Positions 25,487-33,620 of a DNA stretch of 64,000 nucleotides are shown here, one piece after another (position 1 is the stretch's first letter; every line of letters begins with the position of its first letter). Source of the stretch: CAVQDV01 sp963711375 (GTDB taxonomy: Bacteria; Pseudomonadota; Gammaproteobacteria; Coxiellales; Coxiellaceae); NCBI GenBank assembly GCA_963711375.1, contig CAVQDV010000005.1, positions 2,480,001 through 2,544,000 on the forward strand, written 5' to 3'. The translations under genes were made by a program, and so were the position numbers. Under the pieces are notes generated by a model that saw nothing but the letters and a program-made list of their open reading frames with translations, had not been told where the DNA came from and searched no databases.

Positions 25487-26431
25487 TTAATCAAAATTAT
25501 TTGATTTCAGCCACCGCTCTACTAATGGCGGCCACTTTGTAATCGCAAACTTTGTGGGTCGTAACCCAAACGCATGACCACCATTCGCGTACAAATGCAT
25601 TTCAACTGGAACGCCAGCGTTTTTAAGACCAATATAATATAAAAGTGAATTATCAATATTGTCCTCTGGATCATTTTCAGCTTGTAATAAAAACGTTGGC
25701 GGTGTTTCTTTGGTAAAATGAATATTGGGATTTAATACAAATTTTTTTCCTTCCATTCGCATATGACCAGGATAAAGCGCAATGGCAAAATCGGGGCGAC
25801 AACTTTCTTTATCCGCAGCGTCTATAGGTGTATAAGCGCGTTTTTTAAAATGTGTGCTGATATCAGCAACCATATATCCGCCAGCAGAAAATCCGATTAC
25901 ACCAATTTTATTAGGATTAAAATGCCACTTTGATGCATTTAGCCGAAGTAGTCCAAGTGTTCTTTGTGCATCCTCTAAAGCGGTGGGTGCTTTCGGATGA
26001 ATATGACAATGGCAGCTTTCATGCCATGCTGGTCCTGAATCTGGGACACGATATTTTAATAAAACACAGGTTATTCCCTTCGATGTTAGCCAAGAACAAA
26101 TTTCAGTTCCTTCCAAATCGATGGCTAATCCATTAAAGCCACCACCTGGAAATACGACAATGGCAGCACCTGTATTTTTTGTCTGTGGAGAATAAATTGT
26201 CATGGTGGGTTGAGATACGTTTAATATCTCAGTCACTGATTTTCCAGCAATAAGCCCAGTGCTTATTTTTACATATTCTGATTTTGCATCCAATAATGCA
26301 TCTGGCATTTTTCCAGCTGGCCATATTGGTATTTGTGTATGGCCTGATGATGGCTGCCAAACTTCTGCGAATGCATTTACGCTACTAAAGGCCATGATAA
26401 TACTGATTGTAAAAATCAAATATTTTTTCAT
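25487..26431 (-). CDS. Secreted alpha/beta hydrolase (BD-FAE/esterase-like)
   Basis: A 314-residue hydrolase with a clear signal peptide (MKKYLIFTISIIMAFSSVNAFA, cleavage after AFA), so it acts in the periplasm or outside. The oxyanion segment is VVFPGGGFNGLA, the nucleophile elbow GFSAGGYM, and the Asp and His are in AENDPEDN and GGHAFGL. Such proteins cleave acetyl or other esters from sugars or peptides. The ATG is preceded by AAGGAG. It stands alone, tail-to-tail with the phosphotransferase gene. Confidence 0.92.
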   Translation of the reverse strand: MKKYLIFTISIIMAFSSVNAFAEVWQPSSGHTQIPIWPAGKMPDALLDAKSEYVKISTGLIAGKSVTEILNVSQPTMTIYSPQTKNTGAAIVVFPGGGFNGLAIDLEGTEICSWLTSKGITCVLLKYRVPDSGPAWHESCHCHIHPKAPTALEDAQRTLGLLRLNASKWHFNPNKIGVIGFSAGGYMVADISTHFKKRAYTPIDAADKESCRPDFAIALYPGHMRMEGKKFVLNPNIHFTKETPPTFLLQAENDPEDNIDNSLLYYIGLKNAGVPVEMHLYANGGHAFGLRPTKFAITKWPPLVERWLKSNNFD

Positions 26432-26727
26432 AGCAGTGTCTCCTTATGGTAGATGAAAGGGACTATATCAAGCATTATAAAAAGAGAGAAGCTCTTTTCG
26501 CCAAGGGAGTGAATACTCCTAAAGCATTAAAATCCCCTGGATCAATAGCTGGGAATAGGAATAATGGCATGAACCGATTTTGGTGGAATGACTACATATT
26601 GTCAATGAACTACAATTTCTTCATACCTTCCAAGTTGAAATTTCGCGGGCCCCTCCCTTCAAGCAATAAAAGTTTTGATGTAATATGCTCTTACTGCATC
26701 AGCTGAATTGCAGACTAACCCGAATTT

Positions 26728-27321
26728 ATGAGTAACAATATGGATCATCCTATCGACATTTTAAGACAGTGGTTATTCGAGGAAAAAAAAAGAGGCGCGC
26801 CGGACCCTCACCATGCCGTGCTGTCTACAGCCACTGATAATGCAATTCCACATGGTCGCATAGTCCATATTCGAGAAATTACCTCCGAAAGCCTTTTATT
26901 TTTCACCAAAAAGGGTACTCGAAAATACGATGAACTTAAAAACAATTTAAGAGCTTCAATGACGTTCTGGTTTGAATTGTTTCAACGAGAAGTCATGATT
27001 GATGGAATAATTGAAAAATTATCTGAAATAGAAAATAAACATTATTGGGAGAGCAAGACACGGGATTCGCAAATAAGATTTTACAGCTACGTATTCGATT
27101 TTTCTTGCCCTATTTCGAGCAAACATGAGTTAGAAAATAAAAGAGTTGAAATAGCGAATAATTATCGTAATCTAGCTTTACCACTCAGCCCTTTTTATTG
27201 TGGATTTAGATTAAAACCTACCCGCATTGTGTTCTATACCTCTAGAGCAGATGAATTATCTGACGTTCTAGAATATCAACTCAATAAGAACGAATGGCAC
27301 AAACAAATATTATCACCATAG
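26728..27321 (+). CDS. Pyridoxamine 5'-phosphate oxidase-family protein (PdxH/PhzG-like)
   Basis: A 197-residue flavin-binding split-barrel protein. It follows PdxH in outline: PHHAVLSTATDNAIPHGR at the first strands, FFTKKGTRKYDELKNN with the FMN-binding Lys-Gly, MTFWFELFQREVMIDG, and a final region around RADELSDVLEYQ in place of the usual R-x-H-D-R. These changes suggest a PhzG-like or uncharacterised oxidase rather than vitamin B6 PdxH. The ribosome site is weak. It precedes two broken genes on the same strand. The preceding 296-base gap contains an 86-codon frame I do not credit. Confidence 0.85.
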   Translation: MSNNMDHPIDILRQWLFEEKKRGAPDPHHAVLSTATDNAIPHGRIVHIREITSESLLFFTKKGTRKYDELKNNLRASMTFWFELFQREVMIDGIIEKLSEIENKHYWESKTRDSQIRFYSYVFDFSCPISSKHELENKRVEIANNYRNLALPLSPFYCGFRLKPTRIVFYTSRADELSDVLEYQLNKNEWHKQILSP

Positions 27322-27338
27322 ATATTGGAGTAATACTA

Positions 27339-27507
27339 TGAAAAAACACAATACCGTAGATTCTAATGTTCCACCCAAGATAATTTTTGAGAAAATGAAG
27401 CGCCTGCCACAAGGAAGCTTGGCGGTAAGCCCGAAGATGAATTACTTGAGAAATTGATAAAGCAGCCGTTGATTCTCAATCAAACGATGCTAAGTAACAT
27501 GAAATAA
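27339..27507 (+). pseudogene. Frameshifted small ORF
   Basis: ATG at 27339 opens MKKHNTVDSNVPPKIIF..., which after about residue 28 (GSLAV) leaves the apparent coding frame and stops at 27458. Shifting one base near 27420 gives GGKPEDELLEKLIKQP... to a TAA at 27505-27507, a smooth continuation of similar composition. The joined protein would be about 56 residues and matches nothing I know. GGAG stands upstream of the ATG. Confidence 0.4.
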
Positions 27508-27520
27508 AGGAGCAAAGGGT

Positions 27521-27938
27521 ATGACACTTTTTAATAGTTACCATGATTCAATCATTATTAAAGACCATATTAAAGCAAAACATATTATTGTAGGAGATTA
27601 CTCTTATTATTCGGGCTACTATCACGGCAAACCTTTTGGGCGGAACACAAGGCCATAATTACAATTGGATTGCGTCCTATCCACTAGATTTTCTGGATGA
27701 TGATTTTGATGCTTACACTTCCGTTGCGCCAAAAGGCCATCAACTCAAAGGCGACACTATTATTGGGAACGATGTTTGGATTGGTGCTGAGGCGATGATT
27801 ATGCCAGGAATTCAAATTGGAGATGGAGCTGTGATTGGTACACGCAGCCTCGTCACTAAAAATATAGGAGCTTATGAAATCTGGGGTGGAAATCCAGTAC
27901 TGCCTTATGGGCAAATACCAAAACCTAATCACTTTTAA
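27521..27938 (+). pseudogene. Relic of a CatB/Vat-type xenobiotic (chloramphenicol/streptogramin) acetyltransferase
   Basis: The first frame starts at an ATG with AAGGAGCAAAGG upstream and reads IIVGDYSYYSGYYHGKPFG, the opening of hexapeptide-repeat xenobiotic acetyltransferases. It then ends at a stop while a second frame continues with GTQGHNYNWIASYPLDF and the left-handed helix repeats TIIGNDVWIGAEAMIMPGI...VIGTRSLVTKNI...WGGNPV. About 40 residues normally between these halves are missing and the C-terminal helix (after GNPA) is cut short. Enzyme activity is not expected. Confidence 0.8.
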
Positions 27939-28021
27939 TTGTGCTGCTCGAAGAGGTAAAAGTGAAGTAGTAGACAAACCATAGGCGAAACTTAATAATT
28001 ATCCAAACATAAGCGATTTTC

Positions 28022-28472
28022 CTAAGCAATTATACAGGTTCCACTCTGCTCTTGTGCTTTAGCCTCTTCTGCAAATGAATATTTCGGTTTATCACAATCA
28101 ATAAATCGATTCGCCCAGCGTGCAATGATGTGATGGTATTCATCGACAGTGTTATTTTGCAGCGCTTGTTGGTATTTTTGATCTCCACCCGGCGCGTTTT
28201 CTGGATTTTTTAATAATTCCACTTGCCCAATCATCAAGCGACACCACTCTTCCTGTGAGGCAGAGCTCCGAACCTGTAATATAAAATTGCCAGCTCGTCT
28301 TTTATGTTTTCCGGCGCCAAAAAATGCGGCTGGCTTCATCCAGCTCTGCAGCCAATCTTGATACAGCCGAAAATCGATATTCCCCAGGCAAGCATTCATC
28401 GATACACCCGGTTTTTAACGCTTCTTTAAGGCCCAAGTGATCACGAGATTTTGCCAATTTATAAATTCTCAT
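28022..28472 (-). pseudogene. Frameshifted ORF of unknown function with a CaaX-like end
   Basis: ATG at 28472 with a GGGAG ribosome site opens MRIYKLAKSRDHLGLKEA and runs 56 residues to a TAA at 28302. A second frame overlaps it (28022-28399) and continues KHKRRAGNFILQVR... to the C-terminus QSGTCIIA. Joining the two near EASRIFWRRK gives one helical protein of about 150 residues, so a single-base frameshift is likely; alternatively only the second frame is real. No family is recognised. The last four residues, CIIA, fit a eukaryotic CaaX prenylation signal. Confidence 0.45.
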
Positions 28473-28594
28473 ATTTATCTACTCCCGTTATTTTTACCAA
28501 TTCTTATTCATATTCGCATTTACTATAACATTTCAAGATTAAGGGATTCTTAAAAATTCCAAAAAATTTCTCCTCAAAAAACGTTGCACTTAAG

Positions 28595-28647
28595 GCTTGC
28601 TCCGATTGTCTTCCAAAAATAAACAGCTTGTCTTTTTTTGAGCAAGC
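28595..28647. repeat. 8-bp perfect inverted repeat
   Basis: GCTTGCTC at 28595-28602 and GAGCAAGC at 28640-28647 are inverted copies 37 bases apart, the second following a run of seven T. It stands in a 280-base stretch that otherwise holds only the DJ-1-like fragment. Confidence 0.4.
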
Positions 28648-28652
28648 AGAAA

Positions 28653-28757
28653 ATGAAAATTGCTTTTCTATTTTATGATGGAATGGCAGTGCTCCATATG
28701 CTTGGCCGGATGGGGTTCAAGAAAAGGTGTGCTAATTTAAAATATTTTCAAGCTTAA
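28653..28757 (+). pseudogene. N-terminal fragment of a DJ-1/PfpI-family protein
   Basis: ATG at 28653 opens MKIAFLFYDGMAVL, the usual first beta strand of DJ-1/PfpI proteins, then becomes unrelated and stops after 34 codons at 28757. The catalytic Cys-containing body is absent. It overlaps the end of the abiEii-like gene by four bases on the other strand. Confidence 0.4.
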
Positions 28758-29677
28758 AATGTAAGAACTTTCTCTAAGGCTCGAAATGATTCCATATGCT
28801 TTTGAATATTAGTTTCAATTAATTTTCGAATATTTAGCAATTTCCAATTTACAGCAGGCATATTTTTTAAGTTTTTAGAATTGAAGAGATCCCACTCGGG
28901 CTCGCCATTTTTAAAACTTTTCAAAAAAATTTTATCTTTATCTGTCAAAGATTTTTTAATTTCATCTATTAAGCGAATCCTTGTCTCTTCAAAATTTTCA
29001 TAACTAAATGGCTCTAAGGTCATCCCAGAAAATTGGCGATCAAAAGTTATCCGCTGTTCAAGAAAATTCGGGTTGAGTAGCTCGTTGATGGGCCTTGGAT
29101 GGCTTAAAATCCCCGCAATAAACCCCATTTTTATTTCTTCAGTAATGCCCTCATTTTCAAGAAGATAATGAACATCAAATAGATCACGAGGGTGCTGCCT
29201 ATCCAAAGCTGCACAAATTTTCCCTCCAAAAAGTTCACAGCTCGAAACAACGTTAATTTCAGAAAACCATTCAAATTCAGCCTGCACCCTGTCAGTAACA
29301 CTCAGAAAACGCGGCTCAAATAAATGACCCCGCATAGTGGTATTAACTTCAATTAAGATCTGGGTATTCTCAAAAAAGCAGCTAAGCTTGGCATCATTTC
29401 CAGAAATTGGAATTGAAGTAACTTGGATTCCTTGTTGGCTTTCTTCAATACGTTTTTTAATCCTTTTTAGGGAAGAGTCGATGTTTTTTAGAGCCGTATT
29501 TCGATCATCAAAGGGCAAATAACTAAGATCTATATCAACAGACATCCTCGGCAGATCTCGGATAAAAAGATTAATTGCTGTGCCACCCTTCAGCGCAAAA
29601 ACCTGTTCTTCTGCCACAAAAGGCAGCACGCGCAATAATAAGTCAACTTGCGCCCTATACAGTGGGTTTATCATCAT
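28754..29677 (-). CDS. abiEii: AbiEii/AbiGii-family nucleotidyltransferase toxin
   Basis: A 307-residue nucleotidyltransferase of the type IV toxin-antitoxin AbiE family. The catalytic motif is FALKGGTAINLFIRDLPRMSVDIDLSYLP, with GGT and the DxD pair; a second motif is SCELFGGKICAALDRQHPRDLFDVHYLL. In characterised AbiE systems the toxin adds nucleotides to tRNA acceptor ends and gives phage-induced growth arrest. The start overlaps the antitoxin gene end by 23 bases. The gene appears complete and all visible catalytic residues are kept. Confidence 0.92.
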   Translation of the reverse strand: MMINPLYRAQVDLLLRVLPFVAEEQVFALKGGTAINLFIRDLPRMSVDIDLSYLPFDDRNTALKNIDSSLKRIKKRIEESQQGIQVTSIPISGNDAKLSCFFENTQILIEVNTTMRGHLFEPRFLSVTDRVQAEFEWFSEINVVSSCELFGGKICAALDRQHPRDLFDVHYLLENEGITEEIKMGFIAGILSHPRPINELLNPNFLEQRITFDRQFSGMTLEPFSYENFEETRIRLIDEIKKSLTDKDKIFLKSFKNGEPEWDLFNSKNLKNMPAVNWKLLNIRKLIETNIQKHMESFRALEKVLTF

Positions 29678-30437
29678 TCAGCAACTCCTTCGGCAAAATT
29701 AAACCATACTTGGCATTATATTCACCGTGTTCGACAATACTACGATCACCTCTTCCAAGATCGACATTTTCCAATTTTAAATGCCTCATCACAGGTAAGT
29801 TCGCTTTTTCCGCCATAAATAAAAATAATCGCTTCACCTTTATTGACCCGCAGACTTCTAACAATGACTGCATTAATTTCGGTCGTAGACCCTGCAAACC
29901 CTGTGCAATCTGATAACATTCCAATAGGTCCACTTGTTTCGGACTTAAATACAAACATTCCAAAATGGCCCTCTCCACCGTAGATATACGAATTTTCATC
30001 TCATGATAGGAATAAAGGCTTACTCCCAAATCATCGGGCAAGAATATTGTTCTGATCGGTGCTAAAGCGTGGCCCCAATTATAGGCAGTAAACCACTTGG
30101 GTAAATGAACTTTAAGTGGAGAGAAAAGAAAAATAGTTTCATTTCCCAAACGCACATAATGCGATGCGCCATGAAATGCTAATGCCGATGGACCACCTAA
30201 ATGTACTGATATTTTCGTTTGCGTTTGTAGGGTAAGTAAAGCCCCTGTCCATTCTACTTTTTCATGGGGCCTTTTATACGCGCCCTGCCCTATGGATTCT
30301 ATCCAGCCGCTTTCTACATAGCGTTTTGCCAATTGAGGCGATATACCATGCAAGCCAAGCCAGGAAGCAATAGCTATTGTTTTAGGTGGCCAATTAGCCA
30401 AGATCGTCTGTAACTTAGTTTTATTTTGTATACTCAT
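29655..30437 (-). CDS. abiEi: AbiEi-family antitoxin/transcriptional regulator
   Basis: A 260-residue AbiEi antitoxin. The N-terminal winged helix is recognisable as KTIAIASWLGLHGISPQLAKRYVESGWIESIGQGAYKRP, and the rest follows the AbiEi C-terminal domain (HLGGPSALAFHGASHYVRLG, IFLPDDLGVSLYSYHE). It is expected to repress its own promoter through the winged helix and neutralise the toxin without binding it directly. The gene is upstream of and overlaps the toxin gene, the standard order. TATTTATA direct repeats just upstream may be its operator. Confidence 0.92.
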   Translation of the reverse strand: MSIQNKTKLQTILANWPPKTIAIASWLGLHGISPQLAKRYVESGWIESIGQGAYKRPHEKVEWTGALLTLQTQTKISVHLGGPSALAFHGASHYVRLGNETIFLFSPLKVHLPKWFTAYNWGHALAPIRTIFLPDDLGVSLYSYHEMKIRISTVERAILECLYLSPKQVDLLECYQIAQGLQGLRPKLMQSLLEVCGSIKVKRLFLFMAEKANLPVMRHLKLENVDLGRGDRSIVEHGEYNAKYGLILPKELLNDDKPTV

Positions 30438-30441
30438 AGTT

Positions 30442-30461
30442 TATTTATACAGCTATTTATA
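30442..30461. promoter_or_regulatory. TATTTATA direct repeats upstream of abiEi
   Basis: TATTTATA occurs at 30442-30449 and again at 30454-30461, 12 bases apart, immediately upstream of the abiEi ATG at 30437. On the minus strand they read TATAAATA and can serve as -10 elements. The spacing near one helical turn makes an AbiEi binding site plausible. Confidence 0.3.
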
Positions 30462-30597
30462 ATGAAAAACAAGTCTTGGGGCTCTAAAATCATTAATAAT
30501 AGCTTTTGAAATAAACTAATTATATCTATTTAACGGCTTTTTTAATGGGATTCTGCTGAAAAGAGAAAGACCAGGACGCTGCTCAATCTACTATAAC

Positions 30598-30627
30598 TTT
30601 CGGCAGCTGGAGTTGCCATTGCCGAAA
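30598..30627. repeat. 8-bp inverted repeat in the abiEi-RmlD-like gap
   Basis: TTTCGGCA (30598-30605) and TGCCGAAA (30620-30627) form a perfect stem around a 14-base loop. No T-run follows, so it is not a clear terminator. The 265-base gap around it holds no gene I can support. Confidence 0.4.
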
Positions 30628-30702
30628 ATCTTATGAAGAAACCAACTTCAAAATAAAAACCAACCTGTTCGACTATTTAATACCTGGGCATTGCGCTTGC
30701 CG

Positions 30703-31605
30703 TTAAAAAGCGGAGGGACACCCATAATCAAGCCTAACAGCTTTGATTCCTTCACGAAAATTAGTTCTTTTACCCATCCCCAAATTCTCTAATAATGTAG
30801 AATCCAAATGACAATCAAAGGGCCGCGGCACCTCCTCCGGCTGGCATGTTAATGGTAATATATTCGATGCACTAAAATTAAAAAATTCAGCCATGATAAG
30901 TGCCATTTGATATTTAGTAAAAAGTTCCTGTGCGGACCAATGAAATGTTCCCCGAAAATTTGGCTGCCTAATTTTGTACTCGACTAGTTGACGGCAAATA
31001 CGAGCAACATTTGAGGTATGAGTCGGATAACGAATTGCCCAATTATCGATTTCCACTGCTGAGTTTTTATCCTGCATTCCTATTCCGAGTGCTGTAACGG
31101 CGGATTCATCCAAAGCCTGAATGGAACCGTATAATAATGGAAGTCTCAGCACGCAAGCATCATCGGTAATTCGCCATATCACTTTTTCACCTTCAACCTT
31201 GCTCTGTCCATAGGCGTTCAGAGGGTTTGTAGTAGCTTCTGGCGAATATGGCGGACCCTTTCCATCGAATACGTAATCAGTCGAAATATAAATTAACCAA
31301 GCGCCTATTTTTTTCGAGGCATGGGCGAATGTTTCAGCGGCCTCAACATTCATAGCTCTTGCTAATGCAGGATTTTTTTCACAGATTTCTGGCCTTTTTT
31401 CAGCAGCAACCAGGAAAATTACATTTGGTTGTTGTTGCTCCACAAATCTTCTGATTCCTGCTTTATCCAGCAAATCAAGATGCACATAATTTTCATCACG
31501 AGAAGTGAACGCAGTTCCCACAACTTGAAATTTTTCATTCTGCTTAAATTCTCGGAACAGAGCTCGGCCCAATAAACCCGAGGCGCCTATAATTGCTATT
31601 TTCAT
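30703..31605 (-). CDS. NAD(P)-dependent dTDP-4-dehydrorhamnose reductase-like protein (RmlD family)
   Basis: A 300-residue extended short-chain dehydrogenase. The nucleotide-binding motif is IIGASGLLGRALF, STDYVFDG is the RmlD signature, and the catalytic Tyr-Lys pair is in NAYGQSKVEGE. RmlD family members reduce dTDP-4-keto sugars; others act as regulatory subunits of methionine adenosyltransferase. No other rml gene is nearby, so the rhamnose role is uncertain. It is a single gene, 50 bases downstream of a gene for a small exported protein. Confidence 0.9.
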   Translation of the reverse strand: MKIAIIGASGLLGRALFREFKQNEKFQVVGTAFTSRDENYVHLDLLDKAGIRRFVEQQQPNVIFLVAAEKRPEICEKNPALARAMNVEAAETFAHASKKIGAWLIYISTDYVFDGKGPPYSPEATTNPLNAYGQSKVEGEKVIWRITDDACVLRLPLLYGSIQALDESAVTALGIGMQDKNSAVEIDNWAIRYPTHTSNVARICRQLVEYKIRQPNFRGTFHWSAQELFTKYQMALIMAEFFNFSASNILPLTCQPEEVPRPFDCHLDSTLLENLGMGKRTNFREGIKAVRLDYGCPSAF

Positions 31606-31655
31606 TTTTTATTTATTCTCACAAATTAAATCCATCTTTTTACCTTTGGTAAATT

Positions 31656-32345
31656 TTATAGGCCTTCCTTATGACCATCTTTGTAAACCAAAAAAACTTT
31701 TCCATCCTCAGCATTAATTTTCTCGAATGGAAAGGCTTTTTTTATTTCTTGAAGTTTCAGCTTGCTCCCGAGCCACTCAATTTGAGCCACTTTTGCCTTC
31801 TCAAAATCATGAGATCCACTAACTAACTGCAGAGAAAATGCTTGGTTGTAGCGCGCGGATAGTTTCTCGTGCAAAACCCTCACAATTTCATTGATTTTAG
31901 GTTGATGAGAACTAAAACTCACCACAACATCAGCAATGCTCGATTTCTTGGGAATAAATACCGCGACACTATCTTGATTAAGATTAATTGCCATGACCTT
32001 CGCAATAGAAAAAACTTTATCATCGGTTAATCGCTGGTTGGTATTAAAATCCACCGTATTATCTGCGGTCATATTTTTATCGGTGGACATACGGTATGTG
32101 CCGAGGATATTTTCAAATTTAACACGATCGATGTGGCGTTCCTTCAAGATGCCTATCATGCTTTTACGGAGAAGGGATTGTTCCACTCCTGTCAATCTTG
32201 CATAAGCCATCTGAAGAGTAATTTCTTTAGTATTATTTGAAGCAAAGAACTTTACGGATGGCTCTTTGTCATTTGCAAAAGCTAAATTTGTTAATAATAA
32301 AATTAAGCAAATCATCAGTGCTATTGTACTTTTATACATATTCAT
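31656..32345 (-). CDS. Exported protein of unknown function, 229 aa
   Basis: A signal peptide is obvious (hydrophobic residues 8-23, cleavage after LAFA at about 24), so the mature protein of about 205 residues is periplasmic or secreted. The mature part is mixed alpha/beta with AVFIPKKSSIADVVVSFSS and a C-terminal VFLVYKDGHKEGL. There are no cysteines in the mature part. I do not recognise the family. An ATG at 32345 has AGGG upstream; a second ATG two codons later is possible. Confidence 0.75.
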   Translation of the reverse strand: MNMYKSTIALMICLILLLTNLAFANDKEPSVKFFASNNTKEITLQMAYARLTGVEQSLLRKSMIGILKERHIDRVKFENILGTYRMSTDKNMTADNTVDFNTNQRLTDDKVFSIAKVMAINLNQDSVAVFIPKKSSIADVVVSFSSHQPKINEIVRVLHEKLSARYNQAFSLQLVSGSHDFEKAKVAQIEWLGSKLKLQEIKKAFPFEKINAEDGKVFLVYKDGHKEGL

Positions 32346-32444
32346 TTTGAACCCTAAAGGTTAATTTTTTTCAGTCAACTATCATGAGCTTGTGATTCTA
32401 GCTTCTTTAAAATCAACACCTAGTGATGCGTCATCTGTAATAAA

Positions 32445-32459
32445 GCTGTCTCAGACAGC
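32445..32459. repeat. 15-bp near-perfect palindrome upstream of the hicAB remnant
   Basis: GCTGTCTCAGACAGC consists of GCTGTCT and its reverse complement around a single C. It lies in the divergent gap, 114 bases upstream of the gene for the exported unknown protein and 70 bases before the hicA remnant, and could be an operator. Confidence 0.35.
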
Positions 32460-32528
32460 CCCAAATATACGTAAAACGACCTCACTTTGCTACGTTTTTG
32501 TTACACTGCAAAACCAAGGAGATTTAAG

Positions 32529-32768
32529 ATGATAATTTGAATCGATGAAAAAATAGTAAAGATCGAGTTGGAATTAGTACCAAAATCTAGTACCATTATA
32601 AGGGTAAACTCCAAATATATACGGACTTTAAACGATATCTATGCGAAACCAGTACGCATTGGGATCATGTGGGCAGATATCGAGGCAATGCTCGTCGCCC
32701 TAGGCGCCGAGATATCCGAGGGGAACGAATCACGTGTTCCTATTTCTTTGAAGGGGATAAAACCTTGA
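32529..32768 (+). pseudogene. hicA: HicA toxin pseudogene
   Basis: The recognisable part reads TLNDIYAKPVRIGIMWADIE followed by MLVALGAEISEGNESRV, a HicA-type mRNA interferase of the subgroup whose catalytic His lies in a later HRPHP segment. Here SLKGIKP joins directly to the stop, so about 28 residues with that His are deleted. The frame can be followed upstream to an ATG at 32529 with AAGGAG before it, but codon 4 is TGA. The toxin is therefore damaged at both ends. Its stop overlaps the hicB start in TGATG. Confidence 0.82.
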
Positions 32769-33091
32769 TGAAATACAAAAACTACATTGGGCATGTCGAC
32801 TTCGACGATGAGGCCAATATTTTTCACGGTGAAGTTTTCAACATGAAAGACGTTATTACCTTTCAAGGCAGTAGTGTCGATGAAATTAAACGATCCTTTA
32901 CTGAGTCCATCGATGATTATCTGGCTTTTTGTGCGGAACGTGGTGAACACCCCGACAAACCTTTTTCAGGAAAATTTAATTTAAGACTAAGCCCTGAGCT
33001 TCATCGCAAGGCATGGATTCTTGCTAAAGAAAAACATACTAGCCTGAATAATTGGGTTATTGAAACTATCCAAAAAGCGGTGAATGAATAA
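32768..33091 (+). CDS. hicB: HicB-family antitoxin
   Basis: A 107-residue HicB. The N-terminal partial RNase-H-like domain is YKNYIGHVDFDDEANIFHGEV with DVITFQGSSVDEIKRSFTESIDDYL, and the C-terminal ribbon-helix-helix is RLSPELHRKAWILAKEKHTS followed by LNNWVIETI. It normally binds HicA and its own promoter. The ATG at 32768 overlaps the hicA stop. It is fully intact although its toxin is not, so it may now serve only as a DNA-binding protein or as an antidote to HicA from elsewhere. Confidence 0.9.
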   Translation: MKYKNYIGHVDFDDEANIFHGEVFNMKDVITFQGSSVDEIKRSFTESIDDYLAFCAERGEHPDKPFSGKFNLRLSPELHRKAWILAKEKHTSLNNWVIETIQKAVNE

Positions 33092-33150
33092 ATTATATGA
33101 ATCTGTTTACGGATTAATGTAGGCAAATCAGTTTTTTTCCGCCCAAAATC

Positions 33151-33233
33151 ATGGACAAGCCATTTTCTGGGAAATTTAATTTTTCCACTTAGCACTGAGT
33201 TACTTCGACTGGTCGCATTTACCAGCGACAAGA
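33151..33233 (+). pseudogene. Second, degenerate hicB fragment
   Basis: ATGGACAAGCCATTTTCTGG at 33151 reads MDKPFSGKFN, then after a frame change PLSTELLRLVAFTSDK, matching the DKPFSGKFNLRLSPELHRK segment of the intact hicB 60 bases upstream. It is a broken partial duplicate or the remains of a second hicAB unit. Confidence 0.5.
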
Positions 33234-33240
33234 GACCATA

Positions 33241-33447
33241 AATATCCCAAAAGAAGATATTAAGGCTAAGCTTCCACTTAAAAACTTTCACGTTTCCATT
33301 ATCACAGCAAACGCCGTTCTGGTAACCTATGTCAGCGAAGTAATGTATGATGAGATGCTATATGCAAATAGGAGCTCAATCTGGGTTTTCTCCAATGAAA
33401 AATGGCACATTAAATTCCACCAAGGCACGCCTATCAATAAGCTTTAA
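33241..33447 (+). pseudogene. C-terminal remnant of a DUF4440/NTF2-like protein
   Basis: An open frame without its own start reads FHVSIITANAVLVTYVSEV, then YANRSSIWVFSNEKWHIKFH and HQGTPINKL to a TAA at 33445-33447. This is the usual last half of DUF4440 cone-fold proteins (TVLVTY... SSIW... W.M.FHQGTP). The first half and start are missing. Confidence 0.6.
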
Positions 33448-33464
33448 AAATATGGCCCAAAGCT

Positions 33465-33620
33465 CATATTATTATCGTGCTCGCTACTATTTTATTTAAT
33501 GCGAAATAAGCGACTTTCTTCATCATTTCTTTCTATATGATTACCATCATTTTATCGGGTATTCTTGGTCAATTAATTTCTTGTTATTTTTCCGATCCAC
33601 TAAATCGGTTTATCAGGTAA
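33465..33620 (+). pseudogene. Degenerate copy of the 3' end of an acyltransferase-3 gene
   Basis: The segment reads HIIIVLATILFNAK, a stop, then FYMITIILSGILGQLISCYFSDPLNRFIR. It aligns base by base with 24271-24430, the end of the intact acyltransferase gene (TILSGILGQIISSYFSEPLNRFI form), with frame interruptions. It is a relic of a paralogue or a duplication. The rest of the gap to 33854 has a 55-codon open frame ending at 33788 that I do not recognise. Confidence 0.65.

Noticed and set aside
26446..26706. 86-codon plus-strand open frame
   Set aside because: No recognisable motif and no convincing composition, and it begins inside the upstream region of the divergent hydrolase gene; most likely chance.
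29746..29958. Minus-strand 70-codon frame within abiEi
   Set aside because: Shadow of the AbiEi reading frame, which has clear family features.
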